Source: Thalassobacillus pellis
GTDB taxonomy: Bacteria; Bacillota; Bacilli; Bacillales; Halobacillaceae
Direction of reading: 5' to 3'
NCBI RefSeq assembly: GCF_016908295.1
Contig: NZ_JAFBDO010000002.1
Span: 744,001-808,000 of the forward strand
DNA: 64,000 nt
The notes under the pieces were generated by a model that worked only from the letters and a program-made list of their open reading frames with translations, did no database searches and was not told where the DNA came from. Positions within the stretch are counted from its first letter, which is position 1. Each line of letters starts with the position of its first letter. Shown here one piece after another: positions 33,855 to 40,908 of this stretch. The translations under genes and the position numbers were made by a program.

Positions 33855-34352
33855 ATGAACGAACTAGAAATCGAACTGTTAAAACTAATTGAAAGAAATG
33901 CGAACCTCGAAGCTGATAAGATTGCAAAACTTATGGGAAAAGATATAGAAGAAATCCGGGAACTGATCAAAGAGCTTGAGAAAAAGAAAGCGATCCTTGG
34001 CTATTCCACCCTCATCGACTGGGCAAAGGTGTTGGATAAAGAGGAAGTTACCGCTATGGTCGATGTAAAAGTGACACCTGCCCGAGGTGTCGGGTTTGAT
34101 AAAGTGGCGGAGCGTATTTATCGTTTTCCAGAGGTGAAAGCCGTTTATTTAATGTCAGGTTCCTATGATTTGTCCGTGTCTATCAAAGGAAACACCATGA
34201 CTGAGATCGGCCGCTTCATCTCGGAAAAACTGTCTACGCTGGAGTCCGTATTATCAACCACGACTCACTTCGTCCTGAAGCGATATAAGCATGATGGCAT
34301 CATCCTCGAAGATAATGATGAAGAAGATAAACGAATTGTGGTATCGCCATGA
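33855..34352 (+). CDS. alaR: Lrp/AsnC family regulator (AlaR/YugG)
   Basis: A 165-residue regulator with N-terminal HTH ('LEIELLKLIERNANLEADKI', 'EEIRELIKELEKKKAILGYS') and a RAM domain ('TAMVDVKVTPARGVGFDKVA', 'LMSGSYDLSVSIKGNTMTEI'). The stop overlaps the aminotransferase start by 4 bp, the same arrangement as B. subtilis alaR-alaT (yugG-yugH), where AlaR controls alanine transaminase. ATG after TAGGTGTTGAAAA. Confidence 0.87.
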   Translation: MNELEIELLKLIERNANLEADKIAKLMGKDIEEIRELIKELEKKKAILGYSTLIDWAKVLDKEEVTAMVDVKVTPARGVGFDKVAERIYRFPEVKAVYLMSGSYDLSVSIKGNTMTEIGRFISEKLSTLESVLSTTTHFVLKRYKHDGIILEDNDEEDKRIVVSP

Positions 34353-35515
34353 ACAAGGTGTCCTATATCTCCAGGAATGTAGCAGAATTAAAACCATCTG
34401 GCATCAGGCGATTCTTTGATTTAGCAGCCCAAATGGACGATGTGATTTCCCTAGGTGTCGGAGAGCCTGATTTCGTAACGCCGTGGAACTTTATCGAACA
34501 GAGCTTTCATGCCCTGGAACAGGGATACACATCTTACACAGAAAATGCCGGGATGATAGAGCTGCGTAAAGAGATAAGCTCTTACTTACAGAAAAGTTTT
34601 CGGTTAGACTATAGCCCGGACGATCAGGTGATCGTTTCTGTCGGGGCAAGTCAGGCAATTGATCTTGCTCTGAGAACCATCGTTGACCAGGGAGATGAAG
34701 TCATTGTGGCAGAGCCGAGTTTTGTTGCTTATGCCCCAGCTGTGAGGCTGGCAGGAGGAACGCCTGTTACGATTCAGACCCAGCCGGAATATGAATTTAA
34801 ACTTCAGGCCCACCAAATTGAAGAAGCTATTACTCCAAGAACAAAAGCGATTATGCTTTGTAACCCGAACAACCCGACAGGCACCTTTTTATCGGGAGAT
34901 GAATTAGCGCAGCTGGCAGCCGTGATTGAACGTCATGACCTGCTTGTCTTGTCAGATGAAATATACGCCGAGCTCACCTATGACGAGACTTACACCAGTT
35001 TTCCTTCTATCGACGGTATGAAGGAACGTACGATATTAATCAGCGGTTTTTCGAAGGCTTTTGCGATGACTGGATGGCGGCTCGGATACGCAGCAGGGCC
35101 TTCAGAAATCATTGCTGCCATGGTAAAAATACACCAGTATACGATGATGTGTGCCCCGACCATGGCCCAGCATGCCGCCTTAGAAGCATTGAAAAACGGG
35201 AAGCCGAGCGTCCAGGAAATGATTGAGAGCTATAAGCAAAGAAGAAATTTTATCGTTAGCAGCCTGAATGAATTGGGGCTTTACTGTCCAAACCCCGGTG
35301 GTGCATTCTATGCCTTCCCATCCATCAAGGCCACGGGCTTGACCTCTGCCGAATTTGCAGAACAGCTGCTACAGGAAGAACATGTCGCCGTGATTCCTGG
35401 CGATGTTTTCGGAGAGAGTGGAGAAGGCTATATCCGCTGCTCTTACGCCACTTCCTTAAAACAGCTGGATGAAGCAATGAACAGGATGAAGCGGTTTATG
35501 GAAAAAAGGGTATAA
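34349..35515 (+). CDS. alaT: PLP aminotransferase class I, probable alanine transaminase (AlaT/YugH)
   Basis: A 388-residue fold-type I aminotransferase. The PLP lysine is K236 in 'ISGFSKAFAMTGWRLGYAAG'; 'GASQAIDLALRTI', 'CNPNNPTGTFLSG' (with Asn contacting PLP), 'LVLSDEIYAELTYD' and the C-terminal substrate Arg in 'GEGYIRCSYAT' are intact. It should transfer the amino group between an amino acid and 2-oxoglutarate or pyruvate. Assignment to alanine follows from the alaR neighbour and the B. subtilis gene order; aspartate or aromatic amino acids are possible alternatives. Confidence 0.88.
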   Translation: MNKVSYISRNVAELKPSGIRRFFDLAAQMDDVISLGVGEPDFVTPWNFIEQSFHALEQGYTSYTENAGMIELRKEISSYLQKSFRLDYSPDDQVIVSVGASQAIDLALRTIVDQGDEVIVAEPSFVAYAPAVRLAGGTPVTIQTQPEYEFKLQAHQIEEAITPRTKAIMLCNPNNPTGTFLSGDELAQLAAVIERHDLLVLSDEIYAELTYDETYTSFPSIDGMKERTILISGFSKAFAMTGWRLGYAAGPSEIIAAMVKIHQYTMMCAPTMAQHAALEALKNGKPSVQEMIESYKQRRNFIVSSLNELGLYCPNPGGAFYAFPSIKATGLTSAEFAEQLLQEEHVAVIPGDVFGESGEGYIRCSYATSLKQLDEAMNRMKRFMEKRV

Positions 35516-35521
35516 GAAACT

Positions 35522-35628
35522 AATGCGGAAGCGCCTTGCTCATCCGAGTTAAGCGTTAGCCAATCCTCCCCGTCACCGGGCTTTGTCAGAGAGGATCGGC
35601 TTAGACCTCGAGGGGACGCTGAATGGCT
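35522..35628 (+). repeat. Diverged copy of the 121-bp palindromic repeat family
   Basis: GCGGAAGCGCCTTGCTCA, then GTCACCGGGCTTTGTCAGAG and GGCTTAGACCTCGAGGGG match the tandem units at 45.7-46.1 kb in order; the right end (GACGCTGAATGGC) is altered. Between alaT and its terminator. Confidence 0.7.
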
Positions 35629-35642
35629 CACTGCAATGTCCG

Positions 35643-35680
35643 AAAAAAGGGAATTCCAAACGTTGGAATTCCCTTTTTTT
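35643..35680. terminator. Bidirectional terminator between alaT and the RDD gene
   Basis: AAAAAAGGGAATTCCAA, ACG loop, TTGGAATTCCCTTTTTTT: an 11-bp GC-containing stem plus A/T runs. Confidence 0.92.
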
Positions 35681-35683
35681 GTA

Positions 35684-36109
35684 TTAATTATTCTTTTCAG
35701 GGGGATCGTGGGTGACATAGGTGCCGGCAATAAAATCGTGTATGGCGCGTTTATCATCCCGGAGGCTGACCATAAATGCGCTGACAATCAGTCCGATTCC
35801 TAATGTGACAGCATAAACAATCGCTCCTACTACATCTCTTAATAACATCGTGCCAATCCCAAGCTTTCCCCCGTCTGTTCGTACGATTCGATTTCCAGTA
35901 ATTTTTCGGCCAATGGTATATCCGTACCAGACGACAGGCAGCACAATACCGTAAACCAGCCCAATTAAATCGACACTATTGTAGGTCTCGTCTACGAATT
36001 CTCCAAATATGATCGTGGAGATACCCCCTATTACGAGCGAAATCAGGATCCCATCTATTAATCTGGCACCGAATCTATTCCAAAAACCTGCAGGGTTATG
36101 TACATCCAT
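35684..36109 (-). CDS. RDD family membrane protein
   Basis: A 141-residue protein with three TM helices and the RDD signature arginine and aspartates in 'GFWNRFGARLIDGILISLVI' and 'LLRDVVGAIVYAV', ending 'SLRDDKRAIHDFIAGTYVT', the conserved C-terminus. RDD proteins are of uncertain function; some relatives act as Na+(Li+,K+)/H+ antiporters, a role that would suit a halotolerant host but is not shown here. ATG after GAGGAGGGTTCAG. Confidence 0.87.
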   Translation of the reverse strand: MDVHNPAGFWNRFGARLIDGILISLVIGGISTIIFGEFVDETYNSVDLIGLVYGIVLPVVWYGYTIGRKITGNRIVRTDGGKLGIGTMLLRDVVGAIVYAVTLGIGLIVSAFMVSLRDDKRAIHDFIAGTYVTHDPPEKNN

Positions 36110-36224
36110 CTGAACCCTCCTCTTTTATGTTATGTATATAAATTTCAGTCATCATAATACCTATTCCTTACAAAAATGCCGTATGTGATATCTTTAACAA
36201 ACACTTACAGAAAATCTCACTATC

Positions 36225-36380
36225 CGAAGTTGCTATCTATGAGTACTTTTTTGGTGCAATACTCGTCAGGATTGTTTCATTTTCCAGACCAATAGCCACA
36301 GCCGGTTGGATACCTCATTTCGTTATGCTTAACAGCCTCTTCATATAATTTCGTCGGCTCTTACCTCCATCTTTTTCTAC
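36225..36380 (-). pseudogene. Frameshifted coding remnants, family unknown
   Basis: Two fragments in different frames suggest one decayed gene: 'KLYEEAVKHNEMRYPTGCGY' followed by a stop, and 'NPDEYCTKKVLIDSNFG' after a shift. It has protein-like composition (including paired Cys) but no start. The rest of 36110-36224 shows nothing. Confidence 0.3.
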
Positions 36381-36923
36381 TCAAACAGGATAAGTCTGTA
36401 AAGAAATATCTTTCAGCTTTTTGTATTTATTGTGTTCATCTTCCTGGTAAACCCTTATAAAATTCACTTCAAAAGTTGGATAAGGGCTCAATTTTTATTC
36501 AGCTGAATTTGCCATGTCTTTTAATTCTTGTTTTGTTAACCCATATGTTGTCTTACCTAACGTCATGTGAGGAACAAAATCATCCATTTCAAAATACTGT
36601 TTGATTAATGCCTTGGAAGGAGAAACGGATTTAACAAGTTTTTGATGCAGGTCATACAGCTCCTTTGAATGAGCACTTAAATAAACAATATCCTCTCCGA
36701 ATAACTTTGGCTGGCTAATGGAAATTGTAAAAGCTTTGAAAGCATGACAGAGTTCTTCTATTTTAGGAAGCCATTGCTGATCAGAAGTCAGGCCTCCTTG
36801 TGCTTTCAATGTAATATGAGGTTCGACTACATCACCGATCCGATTATTTTTCCATTTCTGCTGGAATTCTATCACTCTCTGTTTATAAGGCTCAGGGGGG
36901 ACAATTCCAATGAAATACTGCAA
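36381..36923 (-). pseudogene. 2'-5' RNA ligase / 2H phosphoesterase interrupted by one in-frame stop
   Basis: The reading frame gives 142 residues of a 2H phosphoesterase with both catalytic motifs, 'EPHITLK' and 'FVPHMTLG', and then hits TAA at 36495-36497. The same frame continues for 37 further codons with the expected C-terminal strand ('YPTFEVNFIRVYQEDEHNKY', then 'KKLKDISL') to TGA at 36381-36383, giving a family-typical total near 180. One substitution (for example CAA or GAA to TAA) explains it. The truncated 142-residue form keeps both H-x-T motifs and could still fold partly. ATG 36923 follows GGAGGTGATTGTTTG. Confidence 0.75.
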
Positions 36924-37049
36924 ACAATCACCTCCATTTTCAGCTGGCAGCTAAGACTTTGACTGCGGTAATTTTCATACCACATACGATATCATAATTA
37001 ATAACAGTCTATCCTTTTATCCAAGTGGCTTCCTAACCTCAATGAGTAA

Positions 37050-37078
37050 TTGATAGAAAGCGCTCTATCAGCTATACT
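37050..37078 (+). promoter_or_regulatory. SigA promoter containing a dyad operator
   Basis: TTGATA, 17 bp, TATACT. From -35 into the spacer runs TGATAGA-AAGC-GCTCTATCA, a near-perfect dyad, so a repressor probably covers this promoter. Confidence 0.65.
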
Positions 37079-37117
37079 TCTATGTAATCATACATAATAC
37101 GAGAAAAGGTGAAGCAT

Positions 37118-37429
37118 ATGAAAATACATTTAGTGCTATTTCTATCCTCTGTTAACGAACCGAACGTTCAGGAAGTTATGATGAAAACCGTTGAATCTCC
37201 TTTTCGGCCAGTTCAAGGTGATATCCTCGACGATCCAGGGTTTCATTCAAAATTCCATAATGGATACGAAGTCGCAAAAGTGACGATCAATTATGCGGCT
37301 GATGAATGCTGGGTTTCTTTATCACCATTGGCAATAGAAGTCCAGGAATGGAGAATAGAAACTTATATAAATAATTTGAGAGAACATGGATGGCGAATTG
37401 TTTCAAAGGAAGAACTGCAAGCGAACTAA
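37118..37429 (+). CDS. Hypothetical protein, single gene under its own promoter
   Basis: A 103-residue soluble protein of unrecognised family: beta-rich N-terminus ('MKIHLVLFLSSVNEPNVQEV'), 'VAKVTINYAADECWVSLSPL' and a helical end ('WRIETYINNLREHGWRIVSK'). ATG at 37118 follows AAAAGGTGAAGCAT; a GTG nine bases earlier lies within the ribosome site. The strong regulated promoter indicates a real gene. Confidence 0.65.
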   Translation: MKIHLVLFLSSVNEPNVQEVMMKTVESPFRPVQGDILDDPGFHSKFHNGYEVAKVTINYAADECWVSLSPLAIEVQEWRIETYINNLREHGWRIVSKEELQAN

Positions 37430-37468
37430 GTTATGCAGTATGTGATTGAAGAATACTGGTAAATTGAT

Positions 37469-37732
37469 TCAAAACAATAACGGAAACGACAAAATCACGA
37501 ATGCAGCTGCAAAGACAGCTGTTGCTATATTTACTTCTTTTTTAGGGAAGCCTGCCTTCTTTTCCGTATATCTCATATATTGAATAGCGAATAAAAAACC
37601 AACCAGTCCCATGGCATGTCCTAAACCGTCATCTGCCCTATTTTGAAGGCGCAATACTGCCAGAGCTATAAATAAAAATCCTGAACGGCCTATTGCCATT
37701 TGAAAATATCTTTGTTGTTTCTCTTTACTCAT
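37469..37732 (-). CDS. Small membrane protein of unknown family
   Basis: An 87-residue protein with three hydrophobic segments ('GRSGFLFIALAVL', 'AMGLVGFLFAIQYM', 'IATAVFAAAFVILSFPLLF') and a basic N-terminus. It follows the GNAT gene by 25 bp with a GGGGGAGGAGAATGAGTA-type site, so it is probably co-transcribed. No function proposed. Confidence 0.68.
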   Translation of the reverse strand: MSKEKQQRYFQMAIGRSGFLFIALAVLRLQNRADDGLGHAMGLVGFLFAIQYMRYTEKKAGFPKKEVNIATAVFAAAFVILSFPLLF

Positions 37733-37757
37733 TCTCCTCCCCCTTGTAAAAAGACTA

Positions 37758-38312
37758 CTAATTTAATGCTTGCCATTCTTTCCGCAAAATTCCCATTTTA
37801 ATGGCATCGTAATATTCTCCTTTAACCATTCTTGCCTGGCGTATTCTTGCTTCTTCCTTCATTCCTAGTTTTTCTGCTACTTTTATCATTCTGGTGTTCC
37901 CGGACCATGTCGACATTCCTAATCGATGTAGATCGGTTGCTTCGAACAGGTATTGGATCCACCTTCCAAAAGCTTCTGTTCCATAACCGCCGTTCCAATA
38001 CTGTTTATCGTAGATAACAATGCCTGTTTCCAGCCAATTCGTATTTTTATCGACCCAATAAGCTCCAACGTAACCAATCAGCTTTTCATTCACCGTTATG
38101 ATGAGAGTGGAAGGAATGCCAGGGATTATTTCGCTATCACGGATCCAGATCTTCCGATATTCTTGTTTTGTCAATTTCTCTTCCGGTATGTATGGTCCGT
38201 TCCATTGCTTAGCTGCTTGTTCTTTTTCTTCATACTTCCAATAATAAAGCTCTTCGATTTCTGATTCTGTCGCTTCCTTTAATTTTATTTTTTCTCCGAT
38301 AATTTTAATCAA
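37758..38312 (-). CDS. RimJ/RimL-type GNAT N-acetyltransferase
   Basis: A 184-residue acetyltransferase: 'IGEKIKLKEATESEIEELYY', 'TLIITVNEKLIGYVGAYWVD', 'LETGIVIYDKQYWNGGYGTE' (acetyl-CoA site) and 'LHRLGMSTWSGNTRMIKVAE'. Substrate unknown. The gene follows the VOC gene by 25 bp and precedes a small membrane protein, suggesting a three- or four-gene transcript with start behind AGGAGGGGGAGTCAGATG. Confidence 0.83.
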   Translation of the reverse strand: MIKIIGEKIKLKEATESEIEELYYWKYEEKEQAAKQWNGPYIPEEKLTKQEYRKIWIRDSEIIPGIPSTLIITVNEKLIGYVGAYWVDKNTNWLETGIVIYDKQYWNGGYGTEAFGRWIQYLFEATDLHRLGMSTWSGNTRMIKVAEKLGMKEEARIRQARMVKGEYYDAIKMGILRKEWQALN

Positions 38313-38336
38313 AACATCTGACTCCCCCTCCTATTT

Positions 38337-38738
38337 CTATTCTACCGATGCTGCCAGTTCAACTTTGATTCGGTCAGGATCTTCGAAATAGGCAGCATAA
38401 TAATTTTCCCCTCCCGCAAATGGATGCAGATCTGGATAAAGCATTGGAACACCTTTCTTTTCAAGCTTTGCTGCCAATTCATCGACATGCTGACGGGACC
38501 CACCGTGAAAAGCAAGATGATTCAATCCAGTTCTGCACCTGTGATAAGGGATATCCAAAAAACGCTCTTCTGTCTGTACAAAAACCAGATATGTCTCCCC
38601 AAGTTTAAAGCTCTGGCCACTGTCCCATTTTTGATAAAGCGTATATCCTAGTTCCTCAAGAAACCAGCCCCAAAAATCGATGGACTTTTGTAAATCAGAT
38701 ACATAGATTTCCAAGTGATGAATGATTCCAACAGACAC
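38337..38738 (-). CDS. VOC superfamily (glyoxalase/dioxygenase fold) protein
   Basis: A 133-residue single-domain protein: two beta-alpha-beta-beta-beta modules, 'IHHLEIYVSDLQKSIDFWGW' and 'GLNHLAFHGGSRQHVDELAA', ending 'YYAAYFEDPDRIKVELAA'. Metal ligand positions (H at 'IHHL', H at 'LNHLAF', E at 'KVELA') are all present, so a metal-dependent isomerase, dioxygenase or antibiotic-binding role is possible. GTG at 38738 follows AGGAGGAGATACGCT; a longer frame upstream is not family-like. Confidence 0.82.
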   Translation of the reverse strand: MSVGIIHHLEIYVSDLQKSIDFWGWFLEELGYTLYQKWDSGQSFKLGETYLVFVQTEERFLDIPYHRCRTGLNHLAFHGGSRQHVDELAAKLEKKGVPMLYPDLHPFAGGENYYAAYFEDPDRIKVELAASVE

Positions 38739-38863
38739 AGCGTATCTCCTCCTATCAAAAATAGAATGTGTTGCCAGAGACCAGCCGTAAGCATCCATAA
38801 ACCAAGGTTGATCTTCTAATTATAGCTGGTCCTGTAATTATAAAAATTGATACTCTTTTGCCC

Positions 38864-39385
38864 TCAAAGTAATTTTCCCATCCGGATATCTGCCCACATT
38901 TTACCTTGCCAAAAGGTGAATTCCGGGATACGGCCGATTTCTTTGTACCCCATTTTCTTATATAGGCTGTGCGCCTTCTCGTTAAATTCGAATACGCCTA
39001 TTTCAATCCGCTTGAGGTCCTTTTCTTTTATCTGTTCCTCTAAATAGTTTATAGCCTGATAGCCTATTCCCTTGCCCTGTCCTTCTTTTTCGCCAATAGT
39101 AATACCGATCCAGGCCGTCCCTGGTATTTTCCTGTACAAATGGCCGGGATCGACCATATAATTCATTTCACCAACCAATTGGTCGTCCATATATATCAGA
39201 TAGTTGGGATGTTGCTGTAGACGTTTGTTCAAAACATCCCATGTCACTGCCTCTTGTCGTTCTAATTCTTCCTTATTTTTATTTGGACGGGTTAACGGAA
39301 CCAGAACAGGATCGTTTTCCCATCGGTTAAAAATGTCTACCAGTGTTTGACTAGGTCCAGTCAATCGTGCGAAACGAATATCCAT
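38864..39385 (-). CDS. GNAT N-acetyltransferase
   Basis: A 173-residue acetyltransferase: 'WDVLNKRLQQHPNYLIYMDD', 'VGEMNYMVDPGHLYR', 'AWIGITIGEKEGQGKGIGYQ' (acetyl-CoA loop), 'IEIGVFEFNEKAHSLYKKMG'. It appears monocistronic; ATG follows GGGGGAGATCC. Nothing indicates the substrate. Confidence 0.83.
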   Translation of the reverse strand: MDIRFARLTGPSQTLVDIFNRWENDPVLVPLTRPNKNKEELERQEAVTWDVLNKRLQQHPNYLIYMDDQLVGEMNYMVDPGHLYRKIPGTAWIGITIGEKEGQGKGIGYQAINYLEEQIKEKDLKRIEIGVFEFNEKAHSLYKKMGYKEIGRIPEFTFWQGKMWADIRMGKLL

Positions 39386-39486
39386 GGATCTCCCCCTTCA
39401 TAACGGACGGTATTATCAGTATACATTCTAACTATAGGTTTGTGGGAAGTCGTTTTTTATTGATTATGTTCCAGCTGCATCGTTTA

Positions 39487-39665
39487 ATCAATTATTTTTG
39501 ATTTATCAGTTGCTTTTTCTGAAAGATCAGCATATACTTTAATTAATCAAATTTATTTGATTTATGGAGGTGCCATAGATAGCTGCAAATCCAGTAGCTT
39601 TAAGAAAAGCTGCGCTGAAGAACAATCGTTATAAATTTTTAACTTATACATCAAAAATAATTGAT
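39487..39665 (+). promoter_or_regulatory. Three ATCAA-N6-TTGAT boxes before arsI
   Basis: 16-bp dyads at 39487-39502, 39546-39561 and 39650-39665, all ATCAA-N6-TTGAT, the size and AT-rich type of ArsR-family operators. A good ribosome site (GGAGGTG, 39566-39572) between boxes 2 and 3 has no gene behind it, and a second (AAGGAG) serves arsI, so a gene may have been lost here. Confidence 0.65.
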
Positions 39666-39685
39666 TTAAGGAGTGTTTTGACTTT

Positions 39686-40102
39686 ATGAGAACCCATATT
39701 GGTTTAAATGTAACGGATCTAACCTCCTCCATTGCTTTTTATACGAAGCTTTTTAATAAGGAACCGGTCAAAACGGAGAAGGACTATGCCAAGTTTTTAC
39801 CGGATCATCTGGCTTTGAATTTTACGTTGAATCTTAAAATTACTGTCAAAGGTAACCAGGTGGGACACTTTGGTATCCAGGTCGAAGAAGAGCAGGATTT
39901 ACTGAATCAAAAAGAGCGATTGAAGAAACTTGGCTTTTTTGCCAGAGATGAAATGGACACGAATTGCTGTTATGCCCTGCAGGATAAGTTTTGGATTACG
40001 GACCCTGACGGAAATGAGTGGGAATTTTTCCTGACTAAACAAGATAACCTTACGGAACACGGTGCATGCTGCGCCTCAGGAAAAGGAGGAAGTGAACAAT
40101 GA
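39686..40102 (+). CDS. arsI: ArsI/CadI-type VOC protein (organoarsenical C-As lyase family)
   Basis: A 138-residue VOC protein matching ArsI, the Fe(II) dioxygenase that cleaves the C-As bond of trivalent organoarsenicals. The expected residues are present: His4 and His61 with Glu113 as metal ligands, and the vicinal Cys94-Cys95 in 'MDTNCCYALQDKFWITDPDG' that bind the arsenical. A C-terminal extension with another Cys pair ('HGACCASGKGG') is seen. It heads the plus-strand arm of the arsenic locus, after three operator-like dyads, and its TGA overlaps the start of the next gene. Confidence 0.88.
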   Translation: MRTHIGLNVTDLTSSIAFYTKLFNKEPVKTEKDYAKFLPDHLALNFTLNLKITVKGNQVGHFGIQVEEEQDLLNQKERLKKLGFFARDEMDTNCCYALQDKFWITDPDGNEWEFFLTKQDNLTEHGACCASGKGGSEQ

Positions 40103-40284
40103 ATCACACCTATATGGACGCTGTCGTTTCTGAACATAAACGTCGTGTCGACCAAGTGAACAACCACGCCTGGAAACGGCCAGTTCCTGACTCGAAACAT
40201 AATCTCATCCATTCAATAAAACAATACTTTTCAAGAAAAGAAATTGCGTCAACTTCCCTTGCCTGTTGTTCATCATGCTGCTAA
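40099..40284 (+). CDS. Tiny Cys-rich protein coupled to arsI
   Basis: A 61-residue protein whose ATG overlaps the arsI stop (ATGA). The first 50 residues are basic and His-containing ('SEHKRRVDQVNNHAWKRPVP'); the chain ends 'TSLACCSSCC', four cysteines in two vicinal pairs separated by Ser-Ser. Such a tail could bind As(III) or another soft metal. I do not recognise the family. Coupling and the Cys ending suggest a carrier or chaperone for the arsI product (inference). Overlap plus terminator after it support it being a true gene. Confidence 0.62.
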   Translation: MNHTYMDAVVSEHKRRVDQVNNHAWKRPVPDSKHNLIHSIKQYFSRKEIASTSLACCSSCC

Positions 40285-40296
40285 ACTTTTCCGGCA

Positions 40297-40330
40297 GAAA
40301 AAAAGCTGAAGGATATTCCCTCAGCTTTTT
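40297..40330. terminator. Terminator after the arsI arm
   Basis: AAAAAAAGCTGA, loop, TCAGCTTTTT, with runs on both sides, so it may also stop transcription coming from arsRBC. Confidence 0.85.
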
Positions 40331-40337
40331 CCTGTGA

Positions 40338-40454
40338 ACGAGCATATTCAGTGGGTGGGCGAGCGTATTTTGGTGCTGCACGGGCGTATTCAGTGGGCGG
40401 ACGAGCGTATTTTGATGCTGCACGAGCTATTTATTGGGCGGGCGAGCATAAAGT
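40338..40454 (+). repeat. Array B: 7-bp core repeated every 21 bp, 6 cores
   Basis: Cores begin at 40338, 40359, 40380, 40401, 40422 and 40442 (steps 21, 21, 21, 21, 20), consensus RCGAGCGTATT; alternate units are also alike outside the core (CAGTGGGNG versus TTGRTGCTG). Lies between the two convergent ars arms and before the arsC stop. Same core and period as Array A. Confidence 0.85.
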
Positions 40455-40460
40455 CTAAGG

Positions 40461-40883
40461 TTACTTCTTCTCTTCTGCAAATTGCTTGATGCGTTCGCTA
40501 ATCTGGTTGCGAACACGCTGGAATACTGCCCATTTTTCTACATCTGTACCTTCTGCTTTCGCTGGGTCATCAAATCCCCAGTGGTATCGATTAACATGTG
40601 GCGGGGTCATTGGACATTTATCGTTGGCATCGCCACAGAGGGTGATCGCATAAGCAGCATTATGAAGCACATTTGGGTCGATGATATCTGAGGTCTGGTC
40701 ACTGATATCAATGCCAGCTTCCTTCATGGCTTTTACAGCATTCGGGTTCAACCCATGTGCTTCTATCCCGGCGGAACGGACATCAAATTCGTCTCCGAGA
40801 TATTTTTTACCAAAGCCTTCTGCCATCTGGCTGCGGCAGGAGTTTCCTGTACAAAGAAAATAAATAACTGGTTTTTTAGACAT
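40461..40883 (-). CDS. arsC: Arsenate reductase, thioredoxin-coupled type
   Basis: A 140-residue low-molecular-weight-phosphatase-fold ArsC. It reduces arsenate to arsenite with thioredoxin: Cys11 in the P-loop '[16 protein letters not shown]', then Cys83 and Cys90 in '[16 protein letters not shown]' form the disulfide relay of the pI258/B. subtilis class. '[14 protein letters not shown]' is also typical. ATG at 40883 follows AAAGGAGAATACACT. Last gene of arsR-arsB-arsC. Confidence 0.95.
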   Translation of the reverse strand: MSKKPVIYFLCTGNSCRSQMAEGFGKKYLGDEFDVRSAGIEAHGLNPNAVKAMKEAGIDISDQTSDIIDPNVLHNAAYAITLCGDANDKCPMTPPHVNRYHWGFDDPAKAEGTDVEKWAVFQRVRNQISERIKQFAEEKK

Positions 40884-40908
40884 AGTGTATTCTCCTTTAA
40901 ATAGCAAG

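Noticed and set aside
40205-40423. Minus-strand 72-residue frame across Array B
   Set aside because: Opened by the 21-bp repeat, giving heptad-like 'NTLVRPL' repeats; runs antisense into the Cys-rich gene.
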